DNA of 64,000 nt from JBMYZL01 sp049610385 (GCA_049610385.1 JBMYZL010000001.1:62001-126000), one strand, 5' to 3'; shown: positions 26,944 through 36,518, numbered from the stretch's first letter. Made by a program: numbers and translations. The notes: generated by a model from the sequence alone, not told the origin.

Positions 26944-27603
26944 ATGATGCCGAATTCACTTGCGCTTCGCGCCCTTCTTTTGCTTGGGTCAATCGCCCTT
27001 TATAGTTGCCACAAATGCGATTCAACTCAGCTCCCTCAGTCACAAGTTGTAGTGGTTTCATGGGCCGATGGCAGCCCATGTGCTGAAGCAGAGATTCAAC
27101 TCTTGGGCCGTGGAGAATGGTCTGGACAGTGGTCCCAAGGATTTGAGGATGTCCCCGTAAGTGATTGGTTACCGGCGGATGAATCCGGACGAGTTCAAGT
27201 TGATGATCAGGAGGCTGTGGCATTCTGTGTTCGGACAAGTTTCTTGGATGCGGGCCCCATGCTGCGACGTGCCATGGTCTCCTCATCCGAAAGACTGCAC
27301 CCTGTGACCCTTCCGAAACCCATCCGCCTGCACCTCAAGCCCGGTCATTCGTTTCCAACAGGTTGGATTGGTCAAAGCACACCCGTTTGGGCCGATTCTT
27401 TGGGATGGTCTCAGCTGGGGGAGGTCCAATGGTTGGCCGAAGACCCTCCAATTCTTTACTGGAGTTATCAATCTAGCATCAACATCTGGATGGATTTACC
27501 CACACTCAATGACCCGGTGCCAAAACGTGGCCTCTGGCGGGATTCACTTCCATTAAACAGCCGTTGGCCCGATGCCATTGAATGGACCATCAACAACCCC
27601 TAA
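26944..27603 (+). CDS. Uncharacterised lipoprotein
   Basis: About 220 aa. The N-terminus MMPNSLALRALLLLGSIALYSC is a signal peptide with a lipobox-like LYSC, so the mature protein is likely lipid-anchored. In-frame ATG and GTG codons at 26929 and 26926 are alternative starts. The rest is Trp-rich with no known domain. The GH-like 'carboxypeptidase regulatory' style beta pattern (VVSWADGSPCAEAEIQLLGR) near the start of the mature part is suggestive only. The T9SS esterase gene starts 10 bp downstream. Confidence 0.6.
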   Translation: MMPNSLALRALLLLGSIALYSCHKCDSTQLPQSQVVVVSWADGSPCAEAEIQLLGRGEWSGQWSQGFEDVPVSDWLPADESGRVQVDDQEAVAFCVRTSFLDAGPMLRRAMVSSSERLHPVTLPKPIRLHLKPGHSFPTGWIGQSTPVWADSLGWSQLGEVQWLAEDPPILYWSYQSSINIWMDLPTLNDPVPKRGLWRDSLPLNSRWPDAIEWTINNP

Positions 27604-27613
27604 AAACAATTGA

Positions 27614-30600
27614 ATGAGAAGAAAAATAAACGTTTTGATTCCCTTGGCATGTTGGGCCATCGGAATCCTCGCCGACTTCGGGCCTTGGTCAACAGCAACA
27701 GCCCAAACGGACTTACCTAGTCTAGAATCTGCTGAAGCCAGGCAAGTGCATTATGTTCTCGATGCACCCACACTGACCCAAGATTCTCTCATGTCTCTGG
27801 GTGATGCTTGGCAACAACAGGCTGGTGCCATGACTTTCGCACTCATTTCCGGAACCCTGAACGAAAATGTGGCTTCTCCCATGGAAGTGAATTGGAATTC
27901 GACGAACACAGAAGAGATCTGTGTGCTTCGCGCAACACGCAATTGGATTGCAAGTGGAACCGAGACCGAACAATGGGCCGTCGTTCCCGCCTCAACAATT
28001 CCCACCACTTGGGATTCCATTGGTTGTCATGCACTTCATTTTATTCAAGACGGTGTGGACTCAATCATTGAATTGGATGAACCATTTCTACTGAACCCTT
28101 ACCCCAATGGAGAAACCCAAGGTGTATTCAAGTTGGAATTGCATTTGCAAAACGGAACTGTTCAATCTGGGGAAGTCATCCTCAAAATCCGTGAAACTTG
28201 CCCCGTGCCTCTCCCCGATTGGCCAGTTTGGCCGGTGGAAGTGCCCACGAATCCATGGTGGATGGGCACATTTCACAATGGAACCCCAGTGACTGGGTCA
28301 GCACTCCTTCGCTTGGGTGCAGATGGCGCATTTGATCAGCCCTTGATTTTGTGCGATGGGTTTGACCCTCAACTTCATGACCACATCCCCGTTCACGGCC
28401 ATGGGGACCAAAACTGGGAGACCCTTTGGGATTGCGACCATTCGTACCGCAGCACCTTGGATTCCTTGTATCATCGAGGCGTGGACGTTGTGTTTTTGGA
28501 TTTTGCAGATGGCACCCTGGGGGTTCAAGCAAATGCAAAACTGCTGCAAGAAGTCATCCTGATTTGCAACACGTACAAGGACTCCAATGCCCCATTGCGA
28601 TTGGTCGGTGCCAGCATGGGGGGTGTGATTGCCAACTTGGCCCTGCGTGAAATGGAATTGAATGGTGAATCACATTGCGTCGGTTTGTTTGTGGCACTTG
28701 ACAGTCCCATGCAAGGGGCTTATCTGCCATGGTCGCTGTTACAGGCCATCGATTTCTTCTCAGGGATATCTGCTGAAGCGGAAGCTTTGTCGGAGGCTTT
28801 GTCCTCCCCAGCAGCCCAGCAACTTTTGTTTTTGACACCCAATGGGGTGCCTGTTCCTCATGCTTTGCTTCAAAATGAGCTGACGGAACTTGGACTGCCA
28901 CAACAACCCATTTGTGGAGCTTTGGTGAACAGCCATCCGAATATTGACTTTCCAACGTTACCCGGCCCTTTGCTCCAAGCCACTGAGTCTCTTTTTTGTT
29001 GGGAGTACGCACACGTTCAACTAAACGCCCTTCCAGGTGATGCTGATCACAGCATGTCTACCGCGATGTCCCATGTCACTTTCGACGCACAATTGCCCAA
29101 CATGGTCTGGGAGTTGGGCGATCCATTGATATTTAGCCAGATTTCTCATGCACCTTCGAACAGTCCGTCTATAGAGTCTTGGCCAGGCAGCAAAACTGCA
29201 CATCTGGAAGCGTTTCAATCCGCACTTGAAGCTGGTGGTATTTCGGTGACCTCGTGTCAAGCCGAAACCATGTTCATCCCGACCTCGTCCGCGCTTCATG
29301 TTCCTTTTACTGGCGACATCAGCAGTTCTCCATTCCATTGGATTCATACCGAGCCAGCCTTCTCGGGTGCGGCGATGCATTGTGATTTGACGCAACATGA
29401 AGGTGAATTGCTCCAATGGATTGACCAAGCCATGCCATTGAATCAGACCATCTTTGGACACAATTGGCCATTGAATCAGCGCATCGCATTGGACACAACA
29501 CACATCAATTCGCTGATCATCGGGGACACGGGCAGCAATCAGGTTGGCTCACCTACCCCTGTATTCGAGGTTCGCTTAGCTCCTTGTACAGATTGGATTG
29601 AAATCGATTCCATAGTCAGGATTGGCGACGTCAATGGCAATCACCCTGGCAAGTTGTTCTTGGAATCCGGCCAAACATTGGTCATCAATGAAGGGGCTCA
29701 GCTGCACATTGGTTTGGGATCCCAACTGATTATGGAATCGGGCGCCCAAATCATTTGGGAGGAGGGTTCCCAGGCTTATTTCCAGGGTGATCTGCTCATT
29801 CATGACGGCACGATAACGCTGTCACCAAATGCCCAAGTCCAATGGGAAATGTATGATGGGAAGGTGCAAATTTGGAATGCCCATTGCACAATGTCGACAA
29901 ACAGCGAACTCAATTGGAACGGCAATGCGACACCTGAAGAACATTTCCTTGAAATCTTCCAGATGGGCTCCCTTCAATTTTCGGGAACTGGATTACTGAA
30001 CTGGTCCAATGGAACCACTATGCTGGCTGAATCTTCAACCATCAATTTTGGACAATGTGCTGCTCATTGGCAAAATTGTCGGATTGTTGGACAGGAAAAT
30101 GCGATTGAAAATCAAATTCCGTTGATTCACCTGAGTGCGCGAGGTCGTCTGCACCACTCGGAAATCGTCAACACACAATGGACAGGGCTCTTCAGTCAAC
30201 CCAGTGCTTTTCGCAGCCTTTTTTCACAATGGTCTGATGTCAAAATGGACTTTTCTGGTGGTGGCGGCCAATTCAGCGAATCCCACTTTTTTCGAAGTCA
30301 CCTCACTTGGGATTCCGCCTCCATGGGCCTGTCGATGTCCAACAACATTTGGATGGAAGGCCACGACGACCAACGTCCATTGGTTGATGTCAGTCATTGT
30401 CCCGAGTGGAGAATGCTCGAAAACCAAATGTCTGGTCATCGAATGGGACTTCGATGCATGGAAAGTACCGCATACCTCAAGTGCAATGAACTCGACCACT
30501 TCGAAAACGTCTTGCTCGCAGAAGATGGAGGACAGTGGATCCTCAACGGCCCTTGGGGGGGTAGCAATGCCTTTTCGCAAAATGAAATCGTTTGGCGATG

Positions 30601-31180
30601 CTTGAATTCCCCCCTTCCGATGCTCGAAGGGGGACAAAATGAATTTCAATGGATTTCTGTAGCATTGGGAATGGGCACAGTTTGGGCGCAGATGGGGCCC
30701 GGCAACTTGCCTGCACCACACGCAGCCCACGAGAACATCTGGCCTCCATCGGGTTCACCCAATGGGCTCTGGGTCCCCGGTTTTGATTGGACGGCTTGCA
30801 ACCCAGAATTTTCAGGTTCACCGATTTTGGTCATGGATGAAGAACCCAGTCAACAGCGGCTATGTGGCGCATCAACAAATGGTCCATCACAAGAAGAAGA
30901 TGGAATTGTCAAATCCAAATCGAATTGGGATTGCTCCGAAGTGATTTGGCATCCCAATCCAACCACAGGAAACGCAAGCATTTTGGGTCTTCCCATGAAG
31001 AATCAAAGTTTCCGTTTTCGGCTATTTGATTCACATGGAAAAACGGTCGAAACCGCTGATACACCATGGAACCAATTGAACCTATCACATTTGTCATCAG
31101 GCGTTTATATCGGTTCGATTGAACACAAGGAGACCGGGGAAATGTGTCATTTCCATACCCCATTAATCATCATTGAATGA
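27614..31180 (+). CDS. T9SS-secreted alpha/beta-hydrolase (esterase/lipase-like) with beta-helix region and type A sorting tail
   Basis: 1188 aa. Signal peptide at the N-terminus (VLIPLACWAIGI...ATAQ). Alpha/beta-hydrolase core with nucleophile elbow GASMGG (Ser334) and nearby VVFLDFADG and LDSPMQGAYLPW, as in lipase/PGAP1-like acyl hydrolases. The region 640-1050 is repetitive, with short beta-strand turns typical of a parallel beta-helix. The last 80 residues (WHPNPTTGNASILGLP, then SGVYIGSIE) are a Por secretion tail. Secreted to the cell surface by T9SS; substrate unknown. It follows the lipoprotein gene at 10 bp. Confidence 0.8.
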   Translation: MRRKINVLIPLACWAIGILADFGPWSTATAQTDLPSLESAEARQVHYVLDAPTLTQDSLMSLGDAWQQQAGAMTFALISGTLNENVASPMEVNWNSTNTEEICVLRATRNWIASGTETEQWAVVPASTIPTTWDSIGCHALHFIQDGVDSIIELDEPFLLNPYPNGETQGVFKLELHLQNGTVQSGEVILKIRETCPVPLPDWPVWPVEVPTNPWWMGTFHNGTPVTGSALLRLGADGAFDQPLILCDGFDPQLHDHIPVHGHGDQNWETLWDCDHSYRSTLDSLYHRGVDVVFLDFADGTLGVQANAKLLQEVILICNTYKDSNAPLRLVGASMGGVIANLALREMELNGESHCVGLFVALDSPMQGAYLPWSLLQAIDFFSGISAEAEALSEALSSPAAQQLLFLTPNGVPVPHALLQNELTELGLPQQPICGALVNSHPNIDFPTLPGPLLQATESLFCWEYAHVQLNALPGDADHSMSTAMSHVTFDAQLPNMVWELGDPLIFSQISHAPSNSPSIESWPGSKTAHLEAFQSALEAGGISVTSCQAETMFIPTSSALHVPFTGDISSSPFHWIHTEPAFSGAAMHCDLTQHEGELLQWIDQAMPLNQTIFGHNWPLNQRIALDTTHINSLIIGDTGSNQVGSPTPVFEVRLAPCTDWIEIDSIVRIGDVNGNHPGKLFLESGQTLVINEGAQLHIGLGSQLIMESGAQIIWEEGSQAYFQGDLLIHDGTITLSPNAQVQWEMYDGKVQIWNAHCTMSTNSELNWNGNATPEEHFLEIFQMGSLQFSGTGLLNWSNGTTMLAESSTINFGQCAAHWQNCRIVGQENAIENQIPLIHLSARGRLHHSEIVNTQWTGLFSQPSAFRSLFSQWSDVKMDFSGGGGQFSESHFFRSHLTWDSASMGLSMSNNIWMEGHDDQRPLVDVSHCPEWRMLENQMSGHRMGLRCMESTAYLKCNELDHFENVLLAEDGGQWILNGPWGGSNAFSQNEIVWRCLNSPLPMLEGGQNEFQWISVALGMGTVWAQMGPGNLPAPHAAHENIWPPSGSPNGLWVPGFDWTACNPEFSGSPILVMDEEPSQQRLCGASTNGPSQEEDGIVKSKSNWDCSEVIWHPNPTTGNASILGLPMKNQSFRFRLFDSHGKTVETADTPWNQLNLSHLSSGVYIGSIEHKETGEMCHFHTPLIIIE

Positions 31181-31186
31181 TCCTTT

Positions 31187-31606
31187 TCACCGCTCCGCAA
31201 ACCAACGCAAAGCCAATTCGTATCCGACCAGGCCCAAACCAGAAATGGTGCCCTTGGCCACTGGCGCAATCAAAGATTGATGGCGAAAGGCCTCTCTGCT
31301 TTGCGGATTCGAAATATGCACCTCAATTACTGGGCTCGAAATCGCAGCCACAGCATCCCGAAGAGCAACACTTGTGTGTGTATAACCTCCTGGATTCAGG
31401 ATGATGCCATCTGCATCAAAACCATGTTCATGCAACCAATCAATCAGATCTCCTTCTTGATTGGAAAAATGACAGTGCAATGTCAACCCATGAAATTTTC
31501 GTTTCCACGCATTGCATGCATCATGTAGAGATACTTCCCCATAGGTGCTCGTTTCGCGTTGGCCCACCAAATTCAGATTGGGTCCGTTGATGATGTGTAT
31601 GTTCAT
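31187..31606 (-). CDS. aroQ: 3-dehydroquinate dehydratase, type II
   Basis: 139 aa from ATG 31606, which overlaps the transporter stop as ATGA. The motifs IHIINGPNLNLVGQRE, FSNQEGDLIDWLHE, GIILNPGGYTHTS and EVHISNPQSRE are all present. It converts 3-dehydroquinate to 3-dehydroshikimate in the shikimate pathway. Last gene of an EEP hydrolase-transporter-aroQ operon. Confidence 0.95.
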   Translation of the reverse strand: MNIHIINGPNLNLVGQRETSTYGEVSLHDACNAWKRKFHGLTLHCHFSNQEGDLIDWLHEHGFDADGIILNPGGYTHTSVALRDAVAAISSPVIEVHISNPQSREAFRHQSLIAPVAKGTISGLGLVGYELALRWFAER

Positions 31607-33024
31607 GAGAAATCGAACCAGGGAAGCACAAACGTAGACCACAATTGAATCCAGCCAATGGCCACAATGTTCAATACAATTCCGCTGCGGACCATGGTGG
31701 ACATGGGAAATGCTTGGCTTCCAAATATAATGGCGTTGGGGGGTGTGGCCATGGGCAACATGAATGCACAACTGCTAGCCCAGGTGATGGGGATGGCCAA
31801 TGCCCAAGGCTCTACGCCCATGTTCAACGCCAAAACGGCGACAATGGGAACCATCACAACGGTCAATGCCAAGTTGCTCATGACCTCTGTCAACAACAAC
31901 GAAAGGGAGATCAAGACCAGCAACAAAACATGCCATGAATTGCCCTGAAACCAGGAGAGTCTTTCCACCAATGTCTGCAGAATTCCTGCCTCCTGCAATC
32001 CAGCGGCGAGCGCCAATCCTCCGCCAAAGAGCAGCAGAATATTCCATGGCAGCTTGGCGGTATCTTCCCATTCCAACAAACGTCGGCCGGAGGCACTTCT
32101 GCCCTCTTCAGGAATCAAAAACAAAGCAATCCCTGCCATCATGGCCAGCCCCGTATCTGAAACCAAACCGCCCAGCCAGTCATTCCACACTCCGCGGGTC
32201 ATCCAGGCCGAGGCCAGCATCGAAAAAACAACCCCAACACGCCGTTCTGCAGATCGCCAAGGCCCCAATGATTTCAGTGATTCCTGAATCCAATCGTCAT
32301 GGGCAGGGCCCTGCATGGCCTTCAGTGGATGCATCACATGGACGAGCAGCAGATAGGTGGAAAACAGCAACAAAACGGCCAGGGGTGCTGTCAACTTAAA
32401 CCACTCGAAAAAGCCAAGGGTCACTCCGGAATGTTCCAACAATAAACCCGCCAAAGCAATGTTTGGAGGGGTGCCCACCAAGGTCGACATCCCTCCGATG
32501 TTGGCCGCATATGCCGTACCCAATAACAAGGAACTTGTGAAAGCGGTGTTTTTTTCTGAAAATGACCCAATCACGCTCCAGGCAATGGGGAGCATCATCA
32601 AAGTGGTTGCCGTATTTGAAATCCACATGCTCAGCAAAGCAGTGGCCAGCATAAATCCCAGAACAATGCGAGCAGGTCTGGAACCTACACGCGACAGCAG
32701 CAACAAAGCCAGCCTTCGATGCAAATTCACACGTTCGAGAGCGATTGCCACCAAGAATCCGCCCATAAACAAAAAGACATAGTGCGATCCATACAAAGCC
32801 GTAATGGACTTCAAATCCAACACCTTGGTGAAAGGAAACAATACAATCGGCAACAGTGATGTGACAGCGATGGGCACCGCCTCCGAAATCCACCAAATCA
32901 AAATCCAAGTCGCACAGGCCAAAACAGCAGAAGCTGCAGATGACAAGCCCAACAAATCAGAACTCAACCCAACCAACACAAACAGAGCCGGCCCCAACCA
33001 CAAGGCGATTGATTTGGTCTTCAT
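31603..33024 (-). CDS. SLC13/DASS family sodium-coupled anion transporter
   Basis: 473 aa with about a dozen hydrophobic segments. The SNTATTLMMLPIAWSV and TPPNIALAGL hairpins in the first half, and LTEVMSNLALTVVMVPI and MATPPNAIIFGSQAF in the second half, are the two SNT-like repeats of the family. Imports dicarboxylates, citrate, sulfate or phosphate with Na+; which one is not readable. Coupled at both ends by ATGA overlaps (EEP gene upstream, aroQ downstream). Confidence 0.88.
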   Translation of the reverse strand: MKTKSIALWLGPALFVLVGLSSDLLGLSSAASAVLACATWILIWWISEAVPIAVTSLLPIVLFPFTKVLDLKSITALYGSHYVFLFMGGFLVAIALERVNLHRRLALLLLSRVGSRPARIVLGFMLATALLSMWISNTATTLMMLPIAWSVIGSFSEKNTAFTSSLLLGTAYAANIGGMSTLVGTPPNIALAGLLLEHSGVTLGFFEWFKLTAPLAVLLLFSTYLLLVHVMHPLKAMQGPAHDDWIQESLKSLGPWRSAERRVGVVFSMLASAWMTRGVWNDWLGGLVSDTGLAMMAGIALFLIPEEGRSASGRRLLEWEDTAKLPWNILLLFGGGLALAAGLQEAGILQTLVERLSWFQGNSWHVLLLVLISLSLLLTEVMSNLALTVVMVPIVAVLALNMGVEPWALAIPITWASSCAFMLPMATPPNAIIFGSQAFPMSTMVRSGIVLNIVAIGWIQLWSTFVLPWFDFS

Positions 33025-33869
33025 TCCAAAGACAATTCAGCATGAACAGGCATGTGGTCAGAAACGAACAAACCGTATTTGATCACTTCTTCTGCACATG
33101 TCCACTCCACGGTAGCACCACGTACAAAAATGTGATCAATTCGTTCAGCCAAAACCGCTCTTTCCGGCAAAAACGTGGTGTAAGTGCCGTAGTGTTGTCG
33201 ACAACGAAATGCGGCGGAGGTGTAAACGTCTTTAAATTCTGTACGTTCAATCATTTCTTGTATTTCAACCGTTTCGGCAGTCATATTGAAGTCTCCAAGC
33301 AACACATGGATCGCGTCATCTTCGGGGTGACCCGCCCAACCACTGAGAAGTCCCAAAGCACCCGCCCTGGCCAACTCACCCACATGCGACAAATGCACAT
33401 TGAAAATTCGAACCTGCTTGCCCGATTTCCGATCGTACAAGAGCACAATGGTTGCAATGCGAGGAAGGTCGGCATCCCAACCGATTTTTCCTGGTAAAGC
33501 CCAATCAGATTCCGCGAGCCATCGGACTTCTCCATGGAGGAAATCAAACCTCTCACGATCATAAAAAATTGGACAAGCCTCTCCCCCACCATCCGCATCC
33601 CTGCCCACACCATAGCTGTCATGAAAAGGAAACAAAGGCCGGAGATCAGCCCATTGATTTGGCAACACCTCTTGCAGGCCTACAATGTCATTGTAACGCA
33701 CAGCGTTTGCCACTTCTTGGGTTCTTTCAGACCACTTGATGGTGTCCTTGGGGTTGTCATAACGAATATTGTAAGTGGCCACTGACAAAGGCATCTGGGC
33801 TTCGAGACCTGTAGCCAAGTTCATGGCGACAACCCATGCAAGCAATGAAAGGAATCCGCTCCGAGTCAT
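33021..33869 (-). CDS. Secreted endonuclease/exonuclease/phosphatase-family hydrolase
   Basis: 282 aa from ATG 33869. Signal peptide MTRSGFLSLLAWVVAMNLAT, ending near GLEAQ. EEP fold motifs: ATYNIRYDN, IVGLQEVLPNQ, IHVLLGDFNMT, RIDHIFVRG and SDHMPVHAEL. Proteins of this type cleave phosphodiesters or phosphomonoesters (nucleic acids, inositol phosphates or lipid head groups); the substrate is unknown. Exported. The longer ATG at 33956 precedes the signal and is disfavoured. Coupled by ATGA to the transporter. Confidence 0.84.
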   Translation of the reverse strand: MTRSGFLSLLAWVVAMNLATGLEAQMPLSVATYNIRYDNPKDTIKWSERTQEVANAVRYNDIVGLQEVLPNQWADLRPLFPFHDSYGVGRDADGGGEACPIFYDRERFDFLHGEVRWLAESDWALPGKIGWDADLPRIATIVLLYDRKSGKQVRIFNVHLSHVGELARAGALGLLSGWAGHPEDDAIHVLLGDFNMTAETVEIQEMIERTEFKDVYTSAAFRCRQHYGTYTTFLPERAVLAERIDHIFVRGATVEWTCAEEVIKYGLFVSDHMPVHAELSLE

Positions 33870-33893
33870 GGTCGCAAGATACCCCACGGAAAC

Positions 33894-33901
33894 TACCTTT
33901 G
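33894..33901 (+). promoter_or_regulatory. Core promoter TACCTTTG, 6 nt before GTG start of rlmD
   Basis: Exact TAnnTTTG with TGTGCT between it and GTG 33908. It settles the start: the ATG at 33836 would lie upstream of the promoter. Confidence 0.6.
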
Positions 33902-33907
33902 TGTGCT

Positions 33908-35362
33908 GTGGGCAGACAACTGAGATATCGCAAGGGCGAAATGCTGGAATTGACAATCACCGACTACGCCTTTGGCGGAAAGGGCATTGCCAAAATCCCA
34001 ACGGAAAGTGGAGCTTTTTCAATTTTCGTGCAGAATAGCCTTCCAGGTCAGCGGGTAAAAGCACAGGTCACCAAGTGCAAAAACCGCTTTGCCGAATGTC
34101 GTTTGGTAGATGTTTTGGATCGTTCTCCTGATGAAGTTTCCATTCCTTACCAAGAGATTCCAGGAGCTCCCTACGCACATCTGCCGATTGAGAAGCAACA
34201 TGCATTCAAGAAACAAACGACCCTTGACTTGTTCGAAAAAATTGGTGGGGTCGATGATGCGCTCGAACGTTTCGATGGTTTCGTCACATCACCGACATGT
34301 TGGCATTACCGCAACAAGATGGAATATAGTTTTTCTGCCATCATTCACGATGCCGAGTCAGGCGAGAACATTGATGGTTTTGGACTGGGATTCAAACGGC
34401 GTGGCACCTGGTGGTCCGTAGAAAATCTGGATGCCGATTCTGGGTTGTTTGACGCACAAGTGGAATCCAATTTGCATCAACTCAGAGAATGGTTCAAAAA
34501 GACCGGTCTTTCCCCCTGGCATCCACCCAGGCGGGAAGGCTTCTATCGGTTTCTCGTGATTCGAAAGAGCTTTGCGGAGGACAAATTGCTCGTGAACTTG
34601 GTCACTTCTTCTGACGGGTTGTCCGAGTTCAATGCTGAAGATTTCAGAGGACAAATTCATGCTCTTTTTGGGTCCAATCGGATTGCAGGAATCCTGCACA
34701 CCATCAATGACGACAAGGGAGAACGCGTTGAAGCCCGAGCCGGAGAAGCCAAATGTCTCGAGGGACACGAAAGGGTCACAGAAGTTCTACATGGTTTGTC
34801 CTTTGACATCTCCATGTCCAGCTTTTTCCAGACCAACCCTGGAAGCGCACAGCGACTTTATGCCGAGGTTTTGGCGGCTGTCGAAGCGGACCAACTCGGG
34901 TCCAACGAAGTCATTCTCGACTTGTTTTGTGGCACTGGGACCATAGCTCAATTGCTTGCACGCTCTTGTCGTCGGCAAGTGGTCGGCGTTGACATTGTCG
35001 AGTCCGCCATCGCCGATGCCCAAATCAGTGCTGAACGAAATGGAACCACAGGTGTGACTTTCCATGCAGCAGATGTGGGGAAATTCCTGCTGGAACATCC
35101 AAATTACAAGGGCAAAATTGGGGCTGTGGTCATCGATCCTCCACGTGCGGGGATTTCACCCAAGTCCCTTCGCAAAGTCATTCGTTTGGGCGCCCCAAGA
35201 TTGGTCTATGTTTCATGCAATCCAGCAACACAAGCCCGTGATATACAAGTCCTGAAAACCCACGGCTACATGCTGAATCGATTCAAATTGGTTGACCAAT
35301 TCCCACACACCGCCCACATCGAATCTGTTGCCATTTTTGACCAAATCCATTCCCATGGCTGA
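33908..35362 (+). CDS. 23S rRNA (uracil-5-)-methyltransferase, RlmD/RlmCD type, without Fe-S cysteines
   Basis: About 484 aa from GTG 33908 (alternative ATG 33941). TRAM domain (ELTITDYAFGGKGIAKI), then SAM-binding LDLFCGTGTIAQLLA, VVIDPPRAG and the catalytic VSCNPATQARD. It methylates a uridine in 23S rRNA. The CxxxxxCGGC cluster motif of E. coli RlmD is replaced by IPGAPYAHLPIEKQ, so no [4Fe-4S] cluster is expected. Divergent from the EEP hydrolase (38 bp between starts). The pyrR-like gene overlaps its end by 8 bp. Confidence 0.9.
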   Translation: MGRQLRYRKGEMLELTITDYAFGGKGIAKIPTESGAFSIFVQNSLPGQRVKAQVTKCKNRFAECRLVDVLDRSPDEVSIPYQEIPGAPYAHLPIEKQHAFKKQTTLDLFEKIGGVDDALERFDGFVTSPTCWHYRNKMEYSFSAIIHDAESGENIDGFGLGFKRRGTWWSVENLDADSGLFDAQVESNLHQLREWFKKTGLSPWHPPRREGFYRFLVIRKSFAEDKLLVNLVTSSDGLSEFNAEDFRGQIHALFGSNRIAGILHTINDDKGERVEARAGEAKCLEGHERVTEVLHGLSFDISMSSFFQTNPGSAQRLYAEVLAAVEADQLGSNEVILDLFCGTGTIAQLLARSCRRQVVGVDIVESAIADAQISAERNGTTGVTFHAADVGKFLLEHPNYKGKIGAVVIDPPRAGISPKSLRKVIRLGAPRLVYVSCNPATQARDIQVLKTHGYMLNRFKLVDQFPHTAHIESVAIFDQIHSHG

Positions 35363-35867
35363 CGCACCCAAAACCCGCATCCTGGATGCACTCCAAATCG
35401 AACGCAAACTCCAGCGCATTGCACGTGAAATCATCGAGCATCACATTGACGATGATGTCGTCTTGATCATAGGAGTTGTCGGAAGAGGCGAAGAAATCGC
35501 CCGTCGTCTGGCCCTCATCTTATCGGACATTTGTTCGGCAGATTTCCCCCTGGGAACCATTCGATTGCACAAGGATCTCCCGCTGAATCACCCCACTGAA
35601 TTTGAAGGTATCCAACCTGAAGACATCGCGGGTCAACCCGCAATTTTGGTAGATGATGTCCTGAATTCTGGACGCACCTTGATTCACGCTGTCAAATCTG
35701 TTTTGGACTTTTCGCCACGCGAACTGCGCACAGCCGTGCTCATCGATCGTTTCCATCGTTCTTTCCCGATTCGGGCAGATTTCTGTGGCCTGACCCTTTC
35801 AACCAACCTCAAAGAGCACATTGAAGTCGTCTTGAATGACGGGGAAGAAGCCGCTTACTTGTCCTGA
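35355..35867 (+). CDS. PyrR-like phosphoribosyltransferase
   Basis: 170 aa from ATG 35355 (MADAPKTRILDALQIERKLQ). The PRPP loop is AILVDDVLNSGRTLIHAV, and VVLIIGVVGRGEEIARRLA is the hood region. It resembles PyrR, the UMP-dependent pyrimidine attenuator/uracil phosphoribosyltransferase, a type common in Bacteroidota. Whether it regulates RNA is unproven. The start overlaps the rlmD end by 8 bp; convergent with aroK (3 bp between stops). Confidence 0.83.
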   Translation: MADAPKTRILDALQIERKLQRIAREIIEHHIDDDVVLIIGVVGRGEEIARRLALILSDICSADFPLGTIRLHKDLPLNHPTEFEGIQPEDIAGQPAILVDDVLNSGRTLIHAVKSVLDFSPRELRTAVLIDRFHRSFPIRADFCGLTLSTNLKEHIEVVLNDGEEAAYLS

Positions 35868-35870
35868 ACT

Positions 35871-36398
35871 TTATCGAAATCTCGAAGCCCAGTGTGCGGA
35901 GAAGGCTTCACATCGCGCATGCAAAGCCTCAGCTGACGCTTCTGGCCAAACCTCATCAGCCAACTCCATGTATCGGCTCTTCCTCGACTCGAGTTGTTGG
36001 GTCAATTCAGTTTGCCAATGGTCTGCTCCCCTTTTGGACAACAAGGGACGTTGATGCCACTCCTTTTCCAGTCGTTGAATCACTGCCTTCAGTGGCGGAT
36101 TCAACCAAATCACATGCGCTCGATGCCAAAGGGCATCATTCCCGTTGAACATGGGGGCACCTCCACCTGTGGCCATCACCCCAGGATCATCATCGTCCAA
36201 CATTGTACCCAAAATCTGAGCTTCCATCCTGCGGAACTTTTCTGCTTGACCAGCTGAGAACAATTCCGAAATGGATTGTTGCAGGGCATGCTCCACCAGC
36301 AAATCCAAATCGGCAAATGGACAGACCAACAAGCGGGCCAATTCACGCCCCCAAGTCGACTTGCCAGCTCCGGCCAGTCCAATGAAAACCACGTGCAT
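35871..36398 (-). CDS. aroK: Shikimate kinase
   Basis: 175 aa. Walker A GLAGAGKSTWGRELAR, shikimate-site residues in FADLDLLVE and the GGG of VMATGGGAPM are present, but the usual DSD of the D-I/V-D motif reads DLD. ATP-dependent phosphorylation of shikimate to shikimate-3-phosphate. Single gene with its own promoter 4 nt before the ATG; divergent from clpB. Confidence 0.92.
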   Translation of the reverse strand: MHVVFIGLAGAGKSTWGRELARLLVCPFADLDLLVEHALQQSISELFSAGQAEKFRRMEAQILGTMLDDDDPGVMATGGGAPMFNGNDALWHRAHVIWLNPPLKAVIQRLEKEWHQRPLLSKRGADHWQTELTQQLESRKSRYMELADEVWPEASAEALHARCEAFSAHWASRFR

Positions 36399-36402
36399 GG
36401 CA

Positions 36403-36410
36403 CAAAGATA
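36403..36410 (-). promoter_or_regulatory. Core promoter TATCTTTG, 4 nt before aroK
   Basis: Exact TAnnTTTG on the minus strand, with TGCC between it and ATG 36398. Confidence 0.65.
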
Positions 36411-36518
36411 TTGCGCTTAGAACTGCCGATTTGTCTGGTTTTCCCGATGCAACACGCCAAAATGTCTGTTCAGACCCGTTTGGATTGCTCCTTGTGACCT
36501 CCTTCGAAAAAATGAATC

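Noticed and set aside
36464..36475. GTCTGttCAGAC palindrome upstream of clpB
   Set aside because: Short and single; no partner site or known Bacteroidota heat-shock operator matches it, so no feature was made.
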